From the NCBI RefSeq assembly GCF_040499845.1, contig NZ_CP159342.1, positions 3,906,001 through 3,970,000 of the forward strand: DNA of 64,000 nt. The letters run 5' to 3'. Of the stretch, positions 17,706-25,804 are shown one piece after another. The notes under the pieces were generated by a model. That model was not told the origin of the DNA, searched no databases, and saw nothing but the letters and a program-made list of their open reading frames with translations. The number at the start of each line of letters is the position of its first letter. Position 1 is the first letter of the stretch. Made by a program: the position numbers and the translations under genes. The DNA is from Micromonospora sp. CCTCC AA 2012012. GTDB lineage: Bacteria; Actinomycetota; Actinomycetes; Mycobacteriales; Micromonosporaceae.

Positions 17706-19322
17706 ATGGACGGTCAGGAGAACGAGCAGCCGGGCACCGGGGACACCCCGGTCACCGGGCGTACCCGGCGCTGGCCGCTGCGCGGGCGCACCGCCGGGCG
17801 GCCGGCGGTCCGCGGCCCGTTGCGGCGGCTCGGCGTGGTGCTGGCCATCCTGGCGGTCGCCCTCGCCGGGTCGGTGCTCGGCACGTACGGGGGCGGGCAC
17901 GTCGGCACCGACATCGGACCGTTCCGGGCCCAGCTCAGCCTCACCCCCGCGGTGGGGGGCGGCACCACCGTCAACGTCCCGCCGCTGGGCGCGCTGCTGC
18001 TGGACAGCCACGACGGGCCCACCCACCTCACCGTGGAGCTCGGCTCGCTGGACCAGCGGCGTACCGAGGCCCTGATCGACGATCCGGCGAGCATCAGCCG
18101 GGCCAGCCAGTCGGCCGTGCAGGACGTCCGGGCCGGGGTGCTGCGCCTCGGGCTGCGTACCCTGGGCTGGGCGGTGCTGGCGACCCTGCTCCTGGCGGGG
18201 CTGGCGTTCCGCGACGTCCGGCGGACGGCCTGGGCCGGTGGGCTGTCCCTGGCGGTCACCGCCGGCAGTCTGGGCCTGGCCGCGGCGACCATCCGACCGC
18301 AGGCCATCGAGGAGCCCCGCTACGAGGGGTTGCTGGTCAACGCGCCGGCCATCGTCGGTGACGCCCGGCGGATCGCCAACGACTACACCAAGTACGCCGA
18401 GCAGCTCCAGCGGCTGGTCGGCAACGTCAGCCAGCTCTACACCACCGTCTCCGCGCTGCCGGTCTACGAGCCGGCGCCCGGCACCACCCGGGTGCTGCAC
18501 GTCTCCGACATGCACCTCAACCCGACGGGGTGGCAGCTCATCCGGACGGTGGTGGAGCAGTTCGGCATCGACGTGGTGATCGACACCGGCGACATCACCG
18601 ACTGGGGCAGCGAGCCCGAGGCGTCCTTCGTCGGCTCGATCGGCCTGCTCAAGAAGCCGTACGTCTACATCCGCGGCAACCACGACTCGGCGCGGACCGC
18701 GGCGGCGGTGGCCCAGCAGCCCAACGCGATCGTGCTGGACAACACCACCACCACGGTGGCCGGGCTGACCGTCGCCGGGATCGGCGACCCCCGGTTCACC
18801 CCCGACAAGGAGACCTCACCGGCCGGCAGCGGGCTCACCAAGGTGGTCGCCGACCAGGTGATCGGCGCGGGTGAGCAGCTCGCCACCACGGTCCGCAACT
18901 CGCCGCAGCCGGTGAACATCGCGCTGGTGCACGACCCGGCCTCGGCGGGCCCGCTCTCCGGGACCTGCCCGCTGGTGCTCGCCGGGCACACCCACGCGCG
19001 GCAGGTGTCGAAGCTGCCCCAGGTGCCCGACAAGCAGCCCACCCAGCTGATGGTGGAGGGCTCCACGGGTGGGGCGGGGCTGCGCGGGCTGGAGGGCGAG
19101 AAGCCGACCCCGCTCTCCATGACGGTGCTCTACTTCGACCAGCAGAAGCTGCTCCAGGCGTACGACGACATCACCGTGGGCGGGACCGGACAGGCGCAGG
19201 TGAACCTGGAACGGCACGTGATCCGGGAGCCGGCCAAGGGCGCCCAGGTCCCGGTGACGCCCACCCCGACCCGGGGCGGTCCGCAGGAGTCACCGACCGC
19301 CGGCCCGACGACGACCGGCTGA
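17706..19322 (+). CDS. Membrane-anchored metallophosphoesterase
   Basis: 538 aa. One hydrophobic helix near residues 43-60 is followed by an extracytoplasmic segment, then two helices near 150-200 and a calcineurin-like phosphoesterase domain (about 260-480). All metal ligands are seen: DMH in LHVSDMHLNP, D in DTGDITDWG, GNHDS, H in IALVHDP and GHTH. A Pro/Thr-rich tail ends the protein (TPTPTRGG...). The catalytic domain follows the third helix; its side of the membrane is not certain. The substrate is unknown; relatives include phosphodiesterases and lipid phosphatases. ATG at 17706, with no strong ribosome-binding site. Confidence 0.88.
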   Translation: MDGQENEQPGTGDTPVTGRTRRWPLRGRTAGRPAVRGPLRRLGVVLAILAVALAGSVLGTYGGGHVGTDIGPFRAQLSLTPAVGGGTTVNVPPLGALLLDSHDGPTHLTVELGSLDQRRTEALIDDPASISRASQSAVQDVRAGVLRLGLRTLGWAVLATLLLAGLAFRDVRRTAWAGGLSLAVTAGSLGLAAATIRPQAIEEPRYEGLLVNAPAIVGDARRIANDYTKYAEQLQRLVGNVSQLYTTVSALPVYEPAPGTTRVLHVSDMHLNPTGWQLIRTVVEQFGIDVVIDTGDITDWGSEPEASFVGSIGLLKKPYVYIRGNHDSARTAAAVAQQPNAIVLDNTTTTVAGLTVAGIGDPRFTPDKETSPAGSGLTKVVADQVIGAGEQLATTVRNSPQPVNIALVHDPASAGPLSGTCPLVLAGHTHARQVSKLPQVPDKQPTQLMVEGSTGGAGLRGLEGEKPTPLSMTVLYFDQQKLLQAYDDITVGGTGQAQVNLERHVIREPAKGAQVPVTPTPTRGGPQESPTAGPTTTG

Positions 19323-19726
19323 CCGGCTGACCGGCTGACCAGGACGGCGGACGGGCGGCCCGAAGGCCGAGGCCGTCGCCGCTCGAAGACAGCTCTGACC
19401 ACCTTGAGTGACAGACGCCCTGCGGTCGGAGGGCGGTTCGGTGCCTTTGCTCTGCAGCCACCGGCGCAGCATTGACGCTGGGTGAGCGCTGCGCGGATGG
19501 ATGCAGAGCTGCGGAAACCTGAAATGCCAGCTCAACAGGGTGATGCGTATAGGGCTGCAGAGCAAAGGCTCGGGAATCCGGGGAGGCAAGCCGCAGATGC
19601 TGACCACTGTGGGTGAGCGGTTCGCCAATACCCAGCGTGACAACACTCCGCGACATCCGACCGGCTCCGGCCTGCCGACCGGCGGCGCGCCGTCCGCACG
19701 CCGCCGGTCGTGGGCCGGTGTCGGGG
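19323..19726. other. 404-bp intergenic region with a structured element
   Basis: Between convergent genes. Two more direct GACCGGCT copies follow the stop. The central part is lower in GC than its surroundings and holds the inverted-repeat element at 19,444-19,568. The short open frames here have no ribosome-binding site or protein-like composition, so I call no gene. Confidence 0.6.
19444..19568. repeat. 125-bp element bounded by a perfect 16-bp inverted repeat
   Basis: CCTTTGCTCTGCAGCC (19444-19459) is exactly repeated inverted at 19553-19568. The 93-bp interior holds a further ATGCAGAGC half-copy (19501-19509) and a smaller 7-bp stem (19464-19470 with 19488-19494). There is no coding potential. 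It could be a miniature non-autonomous repeat or a structured RNA; nothing in the sequence settles which. Confidence 0.7.
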
Positions 19727-22084
19727 TCAGCGCAGGGAGAGGGCGGCCAGGGCGGCGTTGACGATGCTGCCGGGGAGCAGGTCGTGCAGCTCGTACAGCT
19801 CCTGGACGCTGCCGGACTGGCCGAACTCGTCCACCCCGAGCGGCACCGCCGGCGCACCGACGGCCGAGCCGAGCCAGGCCATCGCGTGCGAGGCGGCGTC
19901 GTGCACGGTCACCACCGGCACCCGGTCCGCGAAGGCCGACCGCAGCGCGCCGGGCACGCTCGGCACGGCCGCGGTCCGCACGCCCTGCCGCAGGGTGCGC
20001 TGCCAGGCCCGGTAGAGCCGGTCCAGGCTGGTCACGTCGACCACGTGGGCGGCGATGCCCTCCTCCGCCAGCTCCGCGGCGGCGGCGAGCACCTCCGGCA
20101 GCACCGCGCCGGAGGCGGCGAGCTGCACCACCGGGGCGTCGGCCAGTTCCGGGTACGCCCGGTGCGCGTCCACCAGCCGGTACGCCCCGGCGACCACCTG
20201 CCGGCGCAGCACCGCGTCGCCGAGCCGGGCCCGGGCCGCCTCGAAGGGGGCCTGGTCGACCGGCCGGGTGCTGAGCCGGAAGTAGTACGCCCCGTCCTCG
20301 GCCGGCGCGGCGGTGGCGGCCGGCGCCGCACCCTGCGCGATCTGGCCGAGCGCGTCGCAGAGCAGCCAGTCCAGCGCCCCGGCGTACGCGGGCTCGCAGA
20401 AGGTGACGCCGGGCAGTTCCAGGCCGACGGAGGCGGTGATGGTGGACTGGTGGGCACCGCCCTCCGGGGCCAGGGTGATGCCCGACGGGGTGCCGGCCAC
20501 CACAAACCGCGAGCCCGAGTAGGTGCCGTAGAGGAAGGCGTCCAGGCCGCGCAGCACGAACGGGTCGTAGACCGTGCCGACCGGCAGCAGCGGCTGCCCC
20601 GACAGGTCCCACGACAGGCCGAGCTGGCCGAGCAGCAGGAACAGGTTCATCTCGGAGATGCCCAGCTCGATGTGCTGGCCCGACGGGCTCTCCGTCCAGC
20701 GCAGCATCCGGTCCTCGGTCCAGGAGCGCTGCTCGGTGGGGGCGAAGACGCCGGTCTTGTTGATGAACCCGGCGAGGTTGGTGGAGGTGGCCACGTCCGG
20801 CGCGGTCGTCACCAGGTAGGGCGCGACGGCCGGGTCCCGGGCCAGGTCCACCAGCACCCGACCGAAGACCTCCTGGGTGGAGATCGGCTTGTTGACGCGT
20901 ACCTTCGTGGTCTCCGGGACGGTGACGCCGAGCGCGCGCTCGCGGGGCGCGCGGGCGAGCGCCTCCCGGCGCTCGCCGGCCCGGATCCCGGCCTCCGACG
21001 CCGGGTCGAGGCGGTCCCACTCGGTCTCGGCGGTCAACCCGTTGGCGGTACGCAGCGCGTCGACCTGCTCGGTGCTCAGCAGCGCCGAGTGGTTGCGCGG
21101 GTTGCCGGCGATCGGCAGGCCCCACCCCTTCACCGTGTACGCGAAGACCACGCTGGGCCGGTCGGTGACCGCGTCGCACTGGGCGTACGCGTCGAGCATC
21201 GCCGCCAGGTCGTGCCCGCCCAGGTCGGTGACCAGCGGACCCAGCTCGTCGTCGGGGGTGTCCGCGATCAGCTCGGCGATGCCCGCCGGTGCGCCGTCGA
21301 GGAACTGCTTGCGCAGGGCCGGCCCGGCCAGCCCGAAGAGCGACTGGTACTGCTCGTTCGGCATCCGGTCGATCCAGTCGCGCAGCGCCTCGCCGCCCGG
21401 CCGGGCGTACGCCTCGGCGAGCTTGCGGCCGTACTTGACCTCCACGACGTGCCAGCCGGCGGCCTCGAACTGGCCGCGCCACTGGTTGATCCGGATGCCC
21501 GGCACCACCCGGTCCAGGGACTGGCGGTTGAAGTCGACCAGCCACATCACGTTGCCCAGGCCGGTGGTGGCCGGGTCGGCGACGGCCTCCCAGATGTTCC
21601 CCTCGTCCAGCTCCGCGTCGCCGATCAGCGCCACGAAGCGGGAGTGCGGGCGCTCGCCGAAGTGCGCGTCGACGTACCGCCGGGTCACCGCGGCGAAGAG
21701 CGGCGCCGCCGCGCCCAGGCCGACCGAGCCGGTGGAGAAGTCCACCTCGTCGGGGTCCTTGGTCCGCGACGGGTACGACTGGAGCCCACCGCGCGCCCGC
21801 AGCCTGGGCAGGTACGACCGGTCCAGGTTGCCCAGCAGGTACTGGATCGCGTGGAACACCGGCGAGGCGTGCGGCTTCACCGCGACCCGGTCCTCGGCGT
21901 CCAGGTGGGCGAACCAGAGCGCCGTCATCGCCGTGACCAGGGAGGCGCTGGACGCCTGGTGGCCGCCCACCTTCACCCCGTCGCCGGCGCTGCGGTCGTG
22001 GTTGGCCGCGTCCACGATCCGGGTGGCGAGCCAGAGCACCCGCCGCTGGATCTCGTCGAGGACGTCGAGGTCGTGCTGGTTCAC
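19727..22084 (-). CDS. Pyruvate dehydrogenase E1 (AceE)-like thiamine enzyme
   Basis: 785 aa from GTG 22084 (GGATGGAG upstream). Homodimeric transketolase-superfamily layout with N-terminal pyrophosphate domain (GHQASSAS, then the thiamine motif GDAELDEG...N), middle domain (GISEMNLF, the conserved Glu region) and C-terminal domain. The segment INQWRGQFEAAGWHVVEVKYG matches AceE more than transketolase. It is about 100 residues shorter than AceE, with no long C-terminal extension and no E2 or E3 gene nearby. It may act as a stand-alone pyruvate or 2-oxoacid enzyme; the substrate is not proven. It lies just downstream of gatB, separated by a hairpin. Confidence 0.78.
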   Translation of the reverse strand: MNQHDLDVLDEIQRRVLWLATRIVDAANHDRSAGDGVKVGGHQASSASLVTAMTALWFAHLDAEDRVAVKPHASPVFHAIQYLLGNLDRSYLPRLRARGGLQSYPSRTKDPDEVDFSTGSVGLGAAAPLFAAVTRRYVDAHFGERPHSRFVALIGDAELDEGNIWEAVADPATTGLGNVMWLVDFNRQSLDRVVPGIRINQWRGQFEAAGWHVVEVKYGRKLAEAYARPGGEALRDWIDRMPNEQYQSLFGLAGPALRKQFLDGAPAGIAELIADTPDDELGPLVTDLGGHDLAAMLDAYAQCDAVTDRPSVVFAYTVKGWGLPIAGNPRNHSALLSTEQVDALRTANGLTAETEWDRLDPASEAGIRAGERREALARAPRERALGVTVPETTKVRVNKPISTQEVFGRVLVDLARDPAVAPYLVTTAPDVATSTNLAGFINKTGVFAPTEQRSWTEDRMLRWTESPSGQHIELGISEMNLFLLLGQLGLSWDLSGQPLLPVGTVYDPFVLRGLDAFLYGTYSGSRFVVAGTPSGITLAPEGGAHQSTITASVGLELPGVTFCEPAYAGALDWLLCDALGQIAQGAAPAATAAPAEDGAYYFRLSTRPVDQAPFEAARARLGDAVLRRQVVAGAYRLVDAHRAYPELADAPVVQLAASGAVLPEVLAAAAELAEEGIAAHVVDVTSLDRLYRAWQRTLRQGVRTAAVPSVPGALRSAFADRVPVVTVHDAASHAMAWLGSAVGAPAVPLGVDEFGQSGSVQELYELHDLLPGSIVNAALAALSLR

Positions 22085-22161
22085 GGTGACTCCATCCGGG
22101 CGTCGCCGTTGACGCCCTCGCGAGGGGGTGGCGCGGGTCGCGCGCGTACTCGAAAGGCCGA

Positions 22162-22190
22162 AGGCCGCCGCCGGGTCACGACGGCGGCCT
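22162..22190 (-). terminator. Terminator-like hairpin after gatB
   Basis: AGGCCGCCG (22162-22170) pairs perfectly with CGGCGGCCT (22182-22190) around an 11-nt loop. It lies 12 bp beyond the gatB stop in the gene's direction and before the AceE-like gene. Confidence 0.6.
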
Positions 22191-22202
22191 CACGGGTGGG
22201 GC

Positions 22203-23702
22203 TCAGCCCTGCGCGCCGAGGCGCTCCAGGATCAGGTCGCGGACGGTCTTGGCGTCGGCCTGGCCGCGGGTGGTCTTCATGACCGCGCCGACCAGCGCGC
22301 CGGCCGCCGCGACCTTGCCGCTGCGGATCTTGTCGGCGATGCCCGGGTTGGCGGCGATCGCCTCGTCCACGGCGGCGGTGAGCGCACCGGTGTCGGAGAC
22401 CACCTCCAGGCCCCGGTTGGTCATGATCTCGGTCGGCGAGCCCTCGCCGGCCACCACGCCCTCCAGCACGGTACGGGCCAGCTTGTCGTTGAGCTTGCCG
22501 GCGTCGACCAGGCCCTGGAGCTCGGCGACCTGCTCCGGGGTGGCGCCGACGTCGGCCAGCTCCACGCCGGTCTCGTTGGCGCGGCGGGACAGCTCACCCA
22601 GCCACCACTTGCGGGCGGCGGCCGGGATGGTGCCCGCCGCCACGGTCCGCTCGATCAGCTCGACCGCGCCCGCGTTGAGCACCGACTGCATGTCCAGGTC
22701 GGAGAGGCCCCACTGCTCCTGCAACCGGCGGCGGTGCAGCCGGGGCAGCTCCGGCAGGGCGGCCTTCAGCTCGGCCACCCAGGCGGTGTCCGGGGCGAGC
22801 GGCACCAGGTCCGGCTCCGGGAAGTACCGGTAGTCGGTGGCGGTCTCCTTGGACCGGCCCGACGTGGTGTCGCCGGTGTCCTCGTGGAAGTGCCGGGTCT
22901 CCTGCACGATCCGGCCACCGGCGTCGAGCACCGACGCCTGACGCAGGATCTCCGAGCGGACCGCCCGCTCCACCGAACGCAGCGAGTTGACGTTCTTGGT
23001 CTCGGTACGGGTGCCCCACTCCTCGCCCGGCAAGTTCAGCGAGGTGTTGACGTCGCAGCGCAGCGAGCCCTCCTCCATCCGGACGTCGGAGACGCCCAGC
23101 GAGCGGAGCACGTCCCGCAGCTCGGTCACGTACGCCTTCGCCACCTCCGGCGCCAGCGCGCCGGTGCCGGGGACCGGCTTGGTGACGATCTCGACCAGCG
23201 GGATGCCGGCCCGGTTGTAGTCCACCAGCGACTCGGTCGCGCCGTGGATCCGGCCGGTGGCGCCACCGACGTGCAGCGTCTTGCCGGTGTCCTCCTCCAG
23301 GTGCACCCGCTCGATGCCGATCCGCACCAGCTCGCCGTTCACCTCGACGTCCAGGTAGCCGTCGAAGCAGAGCGGCTCGTCGTACTGGCTGATCTGGAAG
23401 TCCTTCGGCATGTCCGGATAGAAGTAGTTCTTCCGGGCGAACCGGCACCACTGCGCGATCGAGCAGTTCAGCGCGAGACCGATCCGGATGGTCGCCTCGA
23501 TGGCAGCCTTGTTGGCCACCGGCAGCGACCCGGGCAGGCCCAGGCAGACCGGGCAGACCCGGGTGTTCGGCTCGCCGCCGAAGTCGGTCGGGCAGCCGCA
23601 GAACATCTTGGTGTTCGTGCCCAGCTCGACGTGGGTCTCCAGGCCGATCACCGGTTCGTAGCGCGCGACGACCTCGTCGTACGCGGGCAGTGTCGTGGTC
23701 AT
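22203..23702 (-). CDS. gatB: Asp-tRNA(Asn)/Glu-tRNA(Gln) amidotransferase subunit B
   Basis: 499 aa, full length. Contains the GatB signatures [25 protein letters not shown] (with zinc-binding Cys residues near 35-50: MFCGCP and CPVCLG) and the C-terminal tRNA-binding YqeY-like tail ([26 protein letters not shown]). It phosphorylates and helps amidate mischarged Glu-tRNA(Gln) or Asp-tRNA(Asn) with GatA and GatC. ATG 23702 has GGCAGGAG upstream and follows gatA by 13 bp, the third gene of gatCAB. Confidence 0.97.
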   Translation of the reverse strand: MTTTLPAYDEVVARYEPVIGLETHVELGTNTKMFCGCPTDFGGEPNTRVCPVCLGLPGSLPVANKAAIEATIRIGLALNCSIAQWCRFARKNYFYPDMPKDFQISQYDEPLCFDGYLDVEVNGELVRIGIERVHLEEDTGKTLHVGGATGRIHGATESLVDYNRAGIPLVEIVTKPVPGTGALAPEVAKAYVTELRDVLRSLGVSDVRMEEGSLRCDVNTSLNLPGEEWGTRTETKNVNSLRSVERAVRSEILRQASVLDAGGRIVQETRHFHEDTGDTTSGRSKETATDYRYFPEPDLVPLAPDTAWVAELKAALPELPRLHRRRLQEQWGLSDLDMQSVLNAGAVELIERTVAAGTIPAAARKWWLGELSRRANETGVELADVGATPEQVAELQGLVDAGKLNDKLARTVLEGVVAGEGSPTEIMTNRGLEVVSDTGALTAAVDEAIAANPGIADKIRSGKVAAAGALVGAVMKTTRGQADAKTVRDLILERLGAQG

Positions 23703-23715
23703 CTGAGCTCCTGCC

Positions 23716-25191
23716 TCACAGCGCCGGTGGGGTGAACGTGCCGACCACGGACTCCAACGCGGCGGCGACCCGGTACATCCGGTCGTCCGCCATCGTCGGC
23801 GCCATCACCTGAAGGCCGACGGGGAGGCCCTCGGAGAGCCCGCAGGGCACCGAGATCGCCGGTCCGCCGTACAGGTTGGTCGGGATGGTGAACAGGTCGG
23901 CCAGGTACATCTGGTAGGGGTCCGAGGTGCGCGCCCCGAGCGGGAACGCCACGAACGGGGTGGTCGGCGAGATCAGCGCGTCCACCTGCTCGAACGCCGT
24001 GGTGAAGTCCCGGGTGATCAGCGTACGGACCTTCTGCGCCTGACCGTAGTAGGCGTCGTAGTAGCCCGACGAGAGCGCGTACGTGCCGAGCATGATCCGC
24101 CGCTTGACCTCGGGGCCGAAGCCGGCCTCCCGGGTCAGCGACATGACCTCCTCCAGCGACCGGTTCCCGTCGTCGCCGACCCGCAGGCCGAACCGGACGC
24201 CGTCGAACCGGGCCAGGTTGGAGGAGCACTCGCTCGGCGCGATCAGGTAGTAGGCCGGCAGCGCGTACTTGAAGTGCGGGCAGGACACCTCGACGACCTC
24301 GGCGCCCAGCTTGGTCAGGGTGTCGACGGACTCCCGGAACGCGGCCATCACACCCGGCTCGGCGCCCTCGCCGGTGAACTCGGAGACGATGCCGAGCTTC
24401 ACGCCGGTCAGGTCGCCGCTCGCGCCGAGGCGCGCCGCGGCCACCACGTCCGGCACCGGCTGCGGGATCGAGGTGGAGTCGCGCGGGTCGTGGCCGCCGA
24501 TCACCTGGTGCAGCAGGGCGGCGTCGAGCACCGTACGGGCACACGGGCCGGGGGTGTCCAGCGACGAGGAGAACGCCACCAGGCCGTACCGGGAGGTGCC
24601 GCCGTAGGTGGGCTTCGCGCCGACGGTGCCGGTGACCGCGCCGGGCTGGCGGATCGAGCCGCCGGTGTCCGAGCCGATCGACAGCGGCGCCTCGTACGCG
24701 GCCAGGGCCGCCGCGCTGCCACCACCGGAGCCGCCGGGGATCCGGTCGGTGTCCCACGGGTTCCGGGTCGGGCCGTACGCGGAGTATTCGGTGGAGGAGC
24801 CCATCGCGAACTCGTCCATGTTGGTCTTGCCGAGCATCACCGTGCCGGCCTCGCGCAGCCGGGACACGATCGTCGCGTCGTACGGCGGGCGCCAGCCCTC
24901 CAGGATCTTCGACCCGACGGTGGTCGGTACGCCCTTCGTGGTCAGCACGTCCTTGACCGCGACCGGCACACCCGCGAGCGGGCCCAGCTCCTCGCCGGCG
25001 GCCCGGCGCTCGTCCACCGCGCGGGCGGCCGCGAGGGCGCCCTCGGTGTCCACGTGCAGGAAGGCGTGCACCCGCTCGTCGACGGCGGCGATCCGGTCCA
25101 GGTGCGCCTGCGTCACCTCGACCGCGCTCGTCTCACCGCTGCTCACCAGACCGGCGATCTCGGCGGCGGTCAGCTTGATCAGGTCACTCAT
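23716..25191 (-). CDS. gatA: Asp-tRNA(Asn)/Glu-tRNA(Gln) amidotransferase subunit A
   Basis: 491 aa from ATG 25191 ([14 protein letters not shown]). This is the amidase-signature subunit that frees ammonia from glutamine: catalytic Lys in GVPVAVKDV, the [13 protein letters not shown] signature and the [11 protein letters not shown]er-cis-Ser pair. The frame stays open upstream to 25302 through two copies of an 80-bp repeat, but that extension is Arg-rich repeat translation and not part of GatA. The start codon overlaps the stop of the second repeat mini-ORF (ATGA), and its ribosome-binding site (GGAG, 7 nt upstream) is supplied by the repeat. Confidence 0.96.
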   Translation of the reverse strand: MSDLIKLTAAEIAGLVSSGETSAVEVTQAHLDRIAAVDERVHAFLHVDTEGALAAARAVDERRAAGEELGPLAGVPVAVKDVLTTKGVPTTVGSKILEGWRPPYDATIVSRLREAGTVMLGKTNMDEFAMGSSTEYSAYGPTRNPWDTDRIPGGSGGGSAAALAAYEAPLSIGSDTGGSIRQPGAVTGTVGAKPTYGGTSRYGLVAFSSSLDTPGPCARTVLDAALLHQVIGGHDPRDSTSIPQPVPDVVAAARLGASGDLTGVKLGIVSEFTGEGAEPGVMAAFRESVDTLTKLGAEVVEVSCPHFKYALPAYYLIAPSECSSNLARFDGVRFGLRVGDDGNRSLEEVMSLTREAGFGPEVKRRIMLGTYALSSGYYDAYYGQAQKVRTLITRDFTTAFEQVDALISPTTPFVAFPLGARTSDPYQMYLADLFTIPTNLYGGPAISVPCGLSEGLPVGLQVMAPTMADDRMYRVAAALESVVGTFTPPAL

Positions 25192-25271
25192 GCCGGCACT
25201 CCGCTTCGCTCCGTGCCGCCATGAGGCACCAACAGGCTGAGTTCGATGATTCGCTCGCTGCGCTCGCTCAT
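25188..25271 (-). CDS. 27-residue mini-ORF, copy 2 of the repeat
   Basis: Identical in sequence to copy 1. Starts at ATG 25271-25269 and stops at TGA 25190-25188, which overlaps the gatA ATG (25191-25189). The chain gatC, mini-ORF 1, mini-ORF 2, gatA therefore has four reading frames linked by three ATGA junctions. Confidence 0.4.
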   Translation of the reverse strand: MSERSERIIELSLLVPHGGTERSGVPA

Positions 25272-25350
25272 GCCGGCACTCCGCTTCGCTCCGTGCCGCC
25301 ATGAGGCACCAACAGGCTGAGTTCGATGATTCGCTCGCTGCGCTCGCTCA
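25191..25350 (-). repeat. Two identical 80-bp units inserted between gatC and gatA
   Basis: Positions 25191-25270 and 25271-25350 are identical base for base. On the minus strand each unit begins ATGAGCGAGCGCAGCGAGCG and ends AGTGCCGGC, directly followed by the next ATGA. Each contains a GGAG seven nt before the next ATG and a CGGCAC/GTGCCG stem next to that GGAG. Removing both units would leave gatC and gatA joined by a normal ATGA overlap, so this looks like an insertion followed by tandem duplication. Confidence 0.95.
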
Positions 25351-25351
25351 T
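25268..25351 (-). CDS. 27-residue mini-ORF, copy 1 of the repeat
   Basis: Starts at ATG 25351-25349, overlapping the gatC stop (ATGA), reads [15 protein letters not shown]... and ends [12 protein letters not shown] with TGA at 25270-25268 overlapping the next ATG. It shows amphipathic character in the middle (IIELSLLV). Whether a peptide accumulates is unknown; its reading frame may matter only for passing ribosomes on to the next start. Confidence 0.4.
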   Translation of the reverse strand: MSERSERIIELSLLVPHGGTERSGVPA

Positions 25352-25653
25352 GAGGCCACATCCTCGTCCAGGATCCGCGGGACGCGGAACCGCTGCTGGT
25401 CGGCGTCGGGCGCACCGGACAGCGCCTCCTGCGGGGTCAGGCCCGGCACCACGACGTCGTCCCGCAGGACGTTCGTCAGCGGCACGGAGTGCGAGGTCGG
25501 CGGGATGTCCGCCGCGGCGACCTCACCGACCTGGGCGACCGACTGGAGGATCACGTCGAGCTGGCCGGCGAAGGTGTCCAACTCCTCCTCCGTGACGGCG
25601 AGCCGCGACAGTCGCGCCAGGTGCGCGACCTCCTCGCGGGAGATGGCGGCCAT
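25348..25653 (-). CDS. gatC: Asp-tRNA(Asn)/Glu-tRNA(Gln) amidotransferase subunit C
   Basis: 101 aa, normal length. Typical GatC start ([36 protein letters not shown]) and C-terminal RVPRILDE. The small subunit wraps GatA and GatB and stabilises the complex. First gene of gatCAB; its TGA overlaps the ATG of the first 80-bp repeat mini-ORF. The 151 bp upstream (25654-25804) probably hold the promoter, but I see no convincing boxes. Confidence 0.96.
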   Translation of the reverse strand: MAAISREEVAHLARLSRLAVTEEELDTFAGQLDVILQSVAQVGEVAAADIPPTSHSVPLTNVLRDDVVVPGLTPQEALSGAPDADQQRFRVPRILDEDVAS

Positions 25654-25804
25654 CGGGTGCCCCCTTCGTGGCTGTCCTGCGTCTGCGTGTGCCGGCCGCG
25701 CCGTCCGAGTGATGACGCGCGGTGACCGGAGCGAGTCTATTGTCCTGCGGTCGTCCCCATCGCTCCGACTCCCCCTCCGCCGCCGACACCGACCGGCGTC
25801 GCGG

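Noticed and set aside
14367..18683. Long minus-strand open frame extending the hydroxyacid dehydrogenase
   Set aside because: Antisense to three well-supported plus-strand genes; the dehydrogenase starts at the GTG at 14366.
19501..19761. 86-residue open frame inside the intergenic element
   Set aside because: It reads through an inverted repeat into the antisense strand of the AceE-like gene, and lacks a ribosome-binding site.
25192..25302. N-terminal extension of GatA through both repeat copies
   Set aside because: The extension translates repeat DNA; GatA proteins begin at [11 protein letters not shown], which has its own ribosome-binding site.
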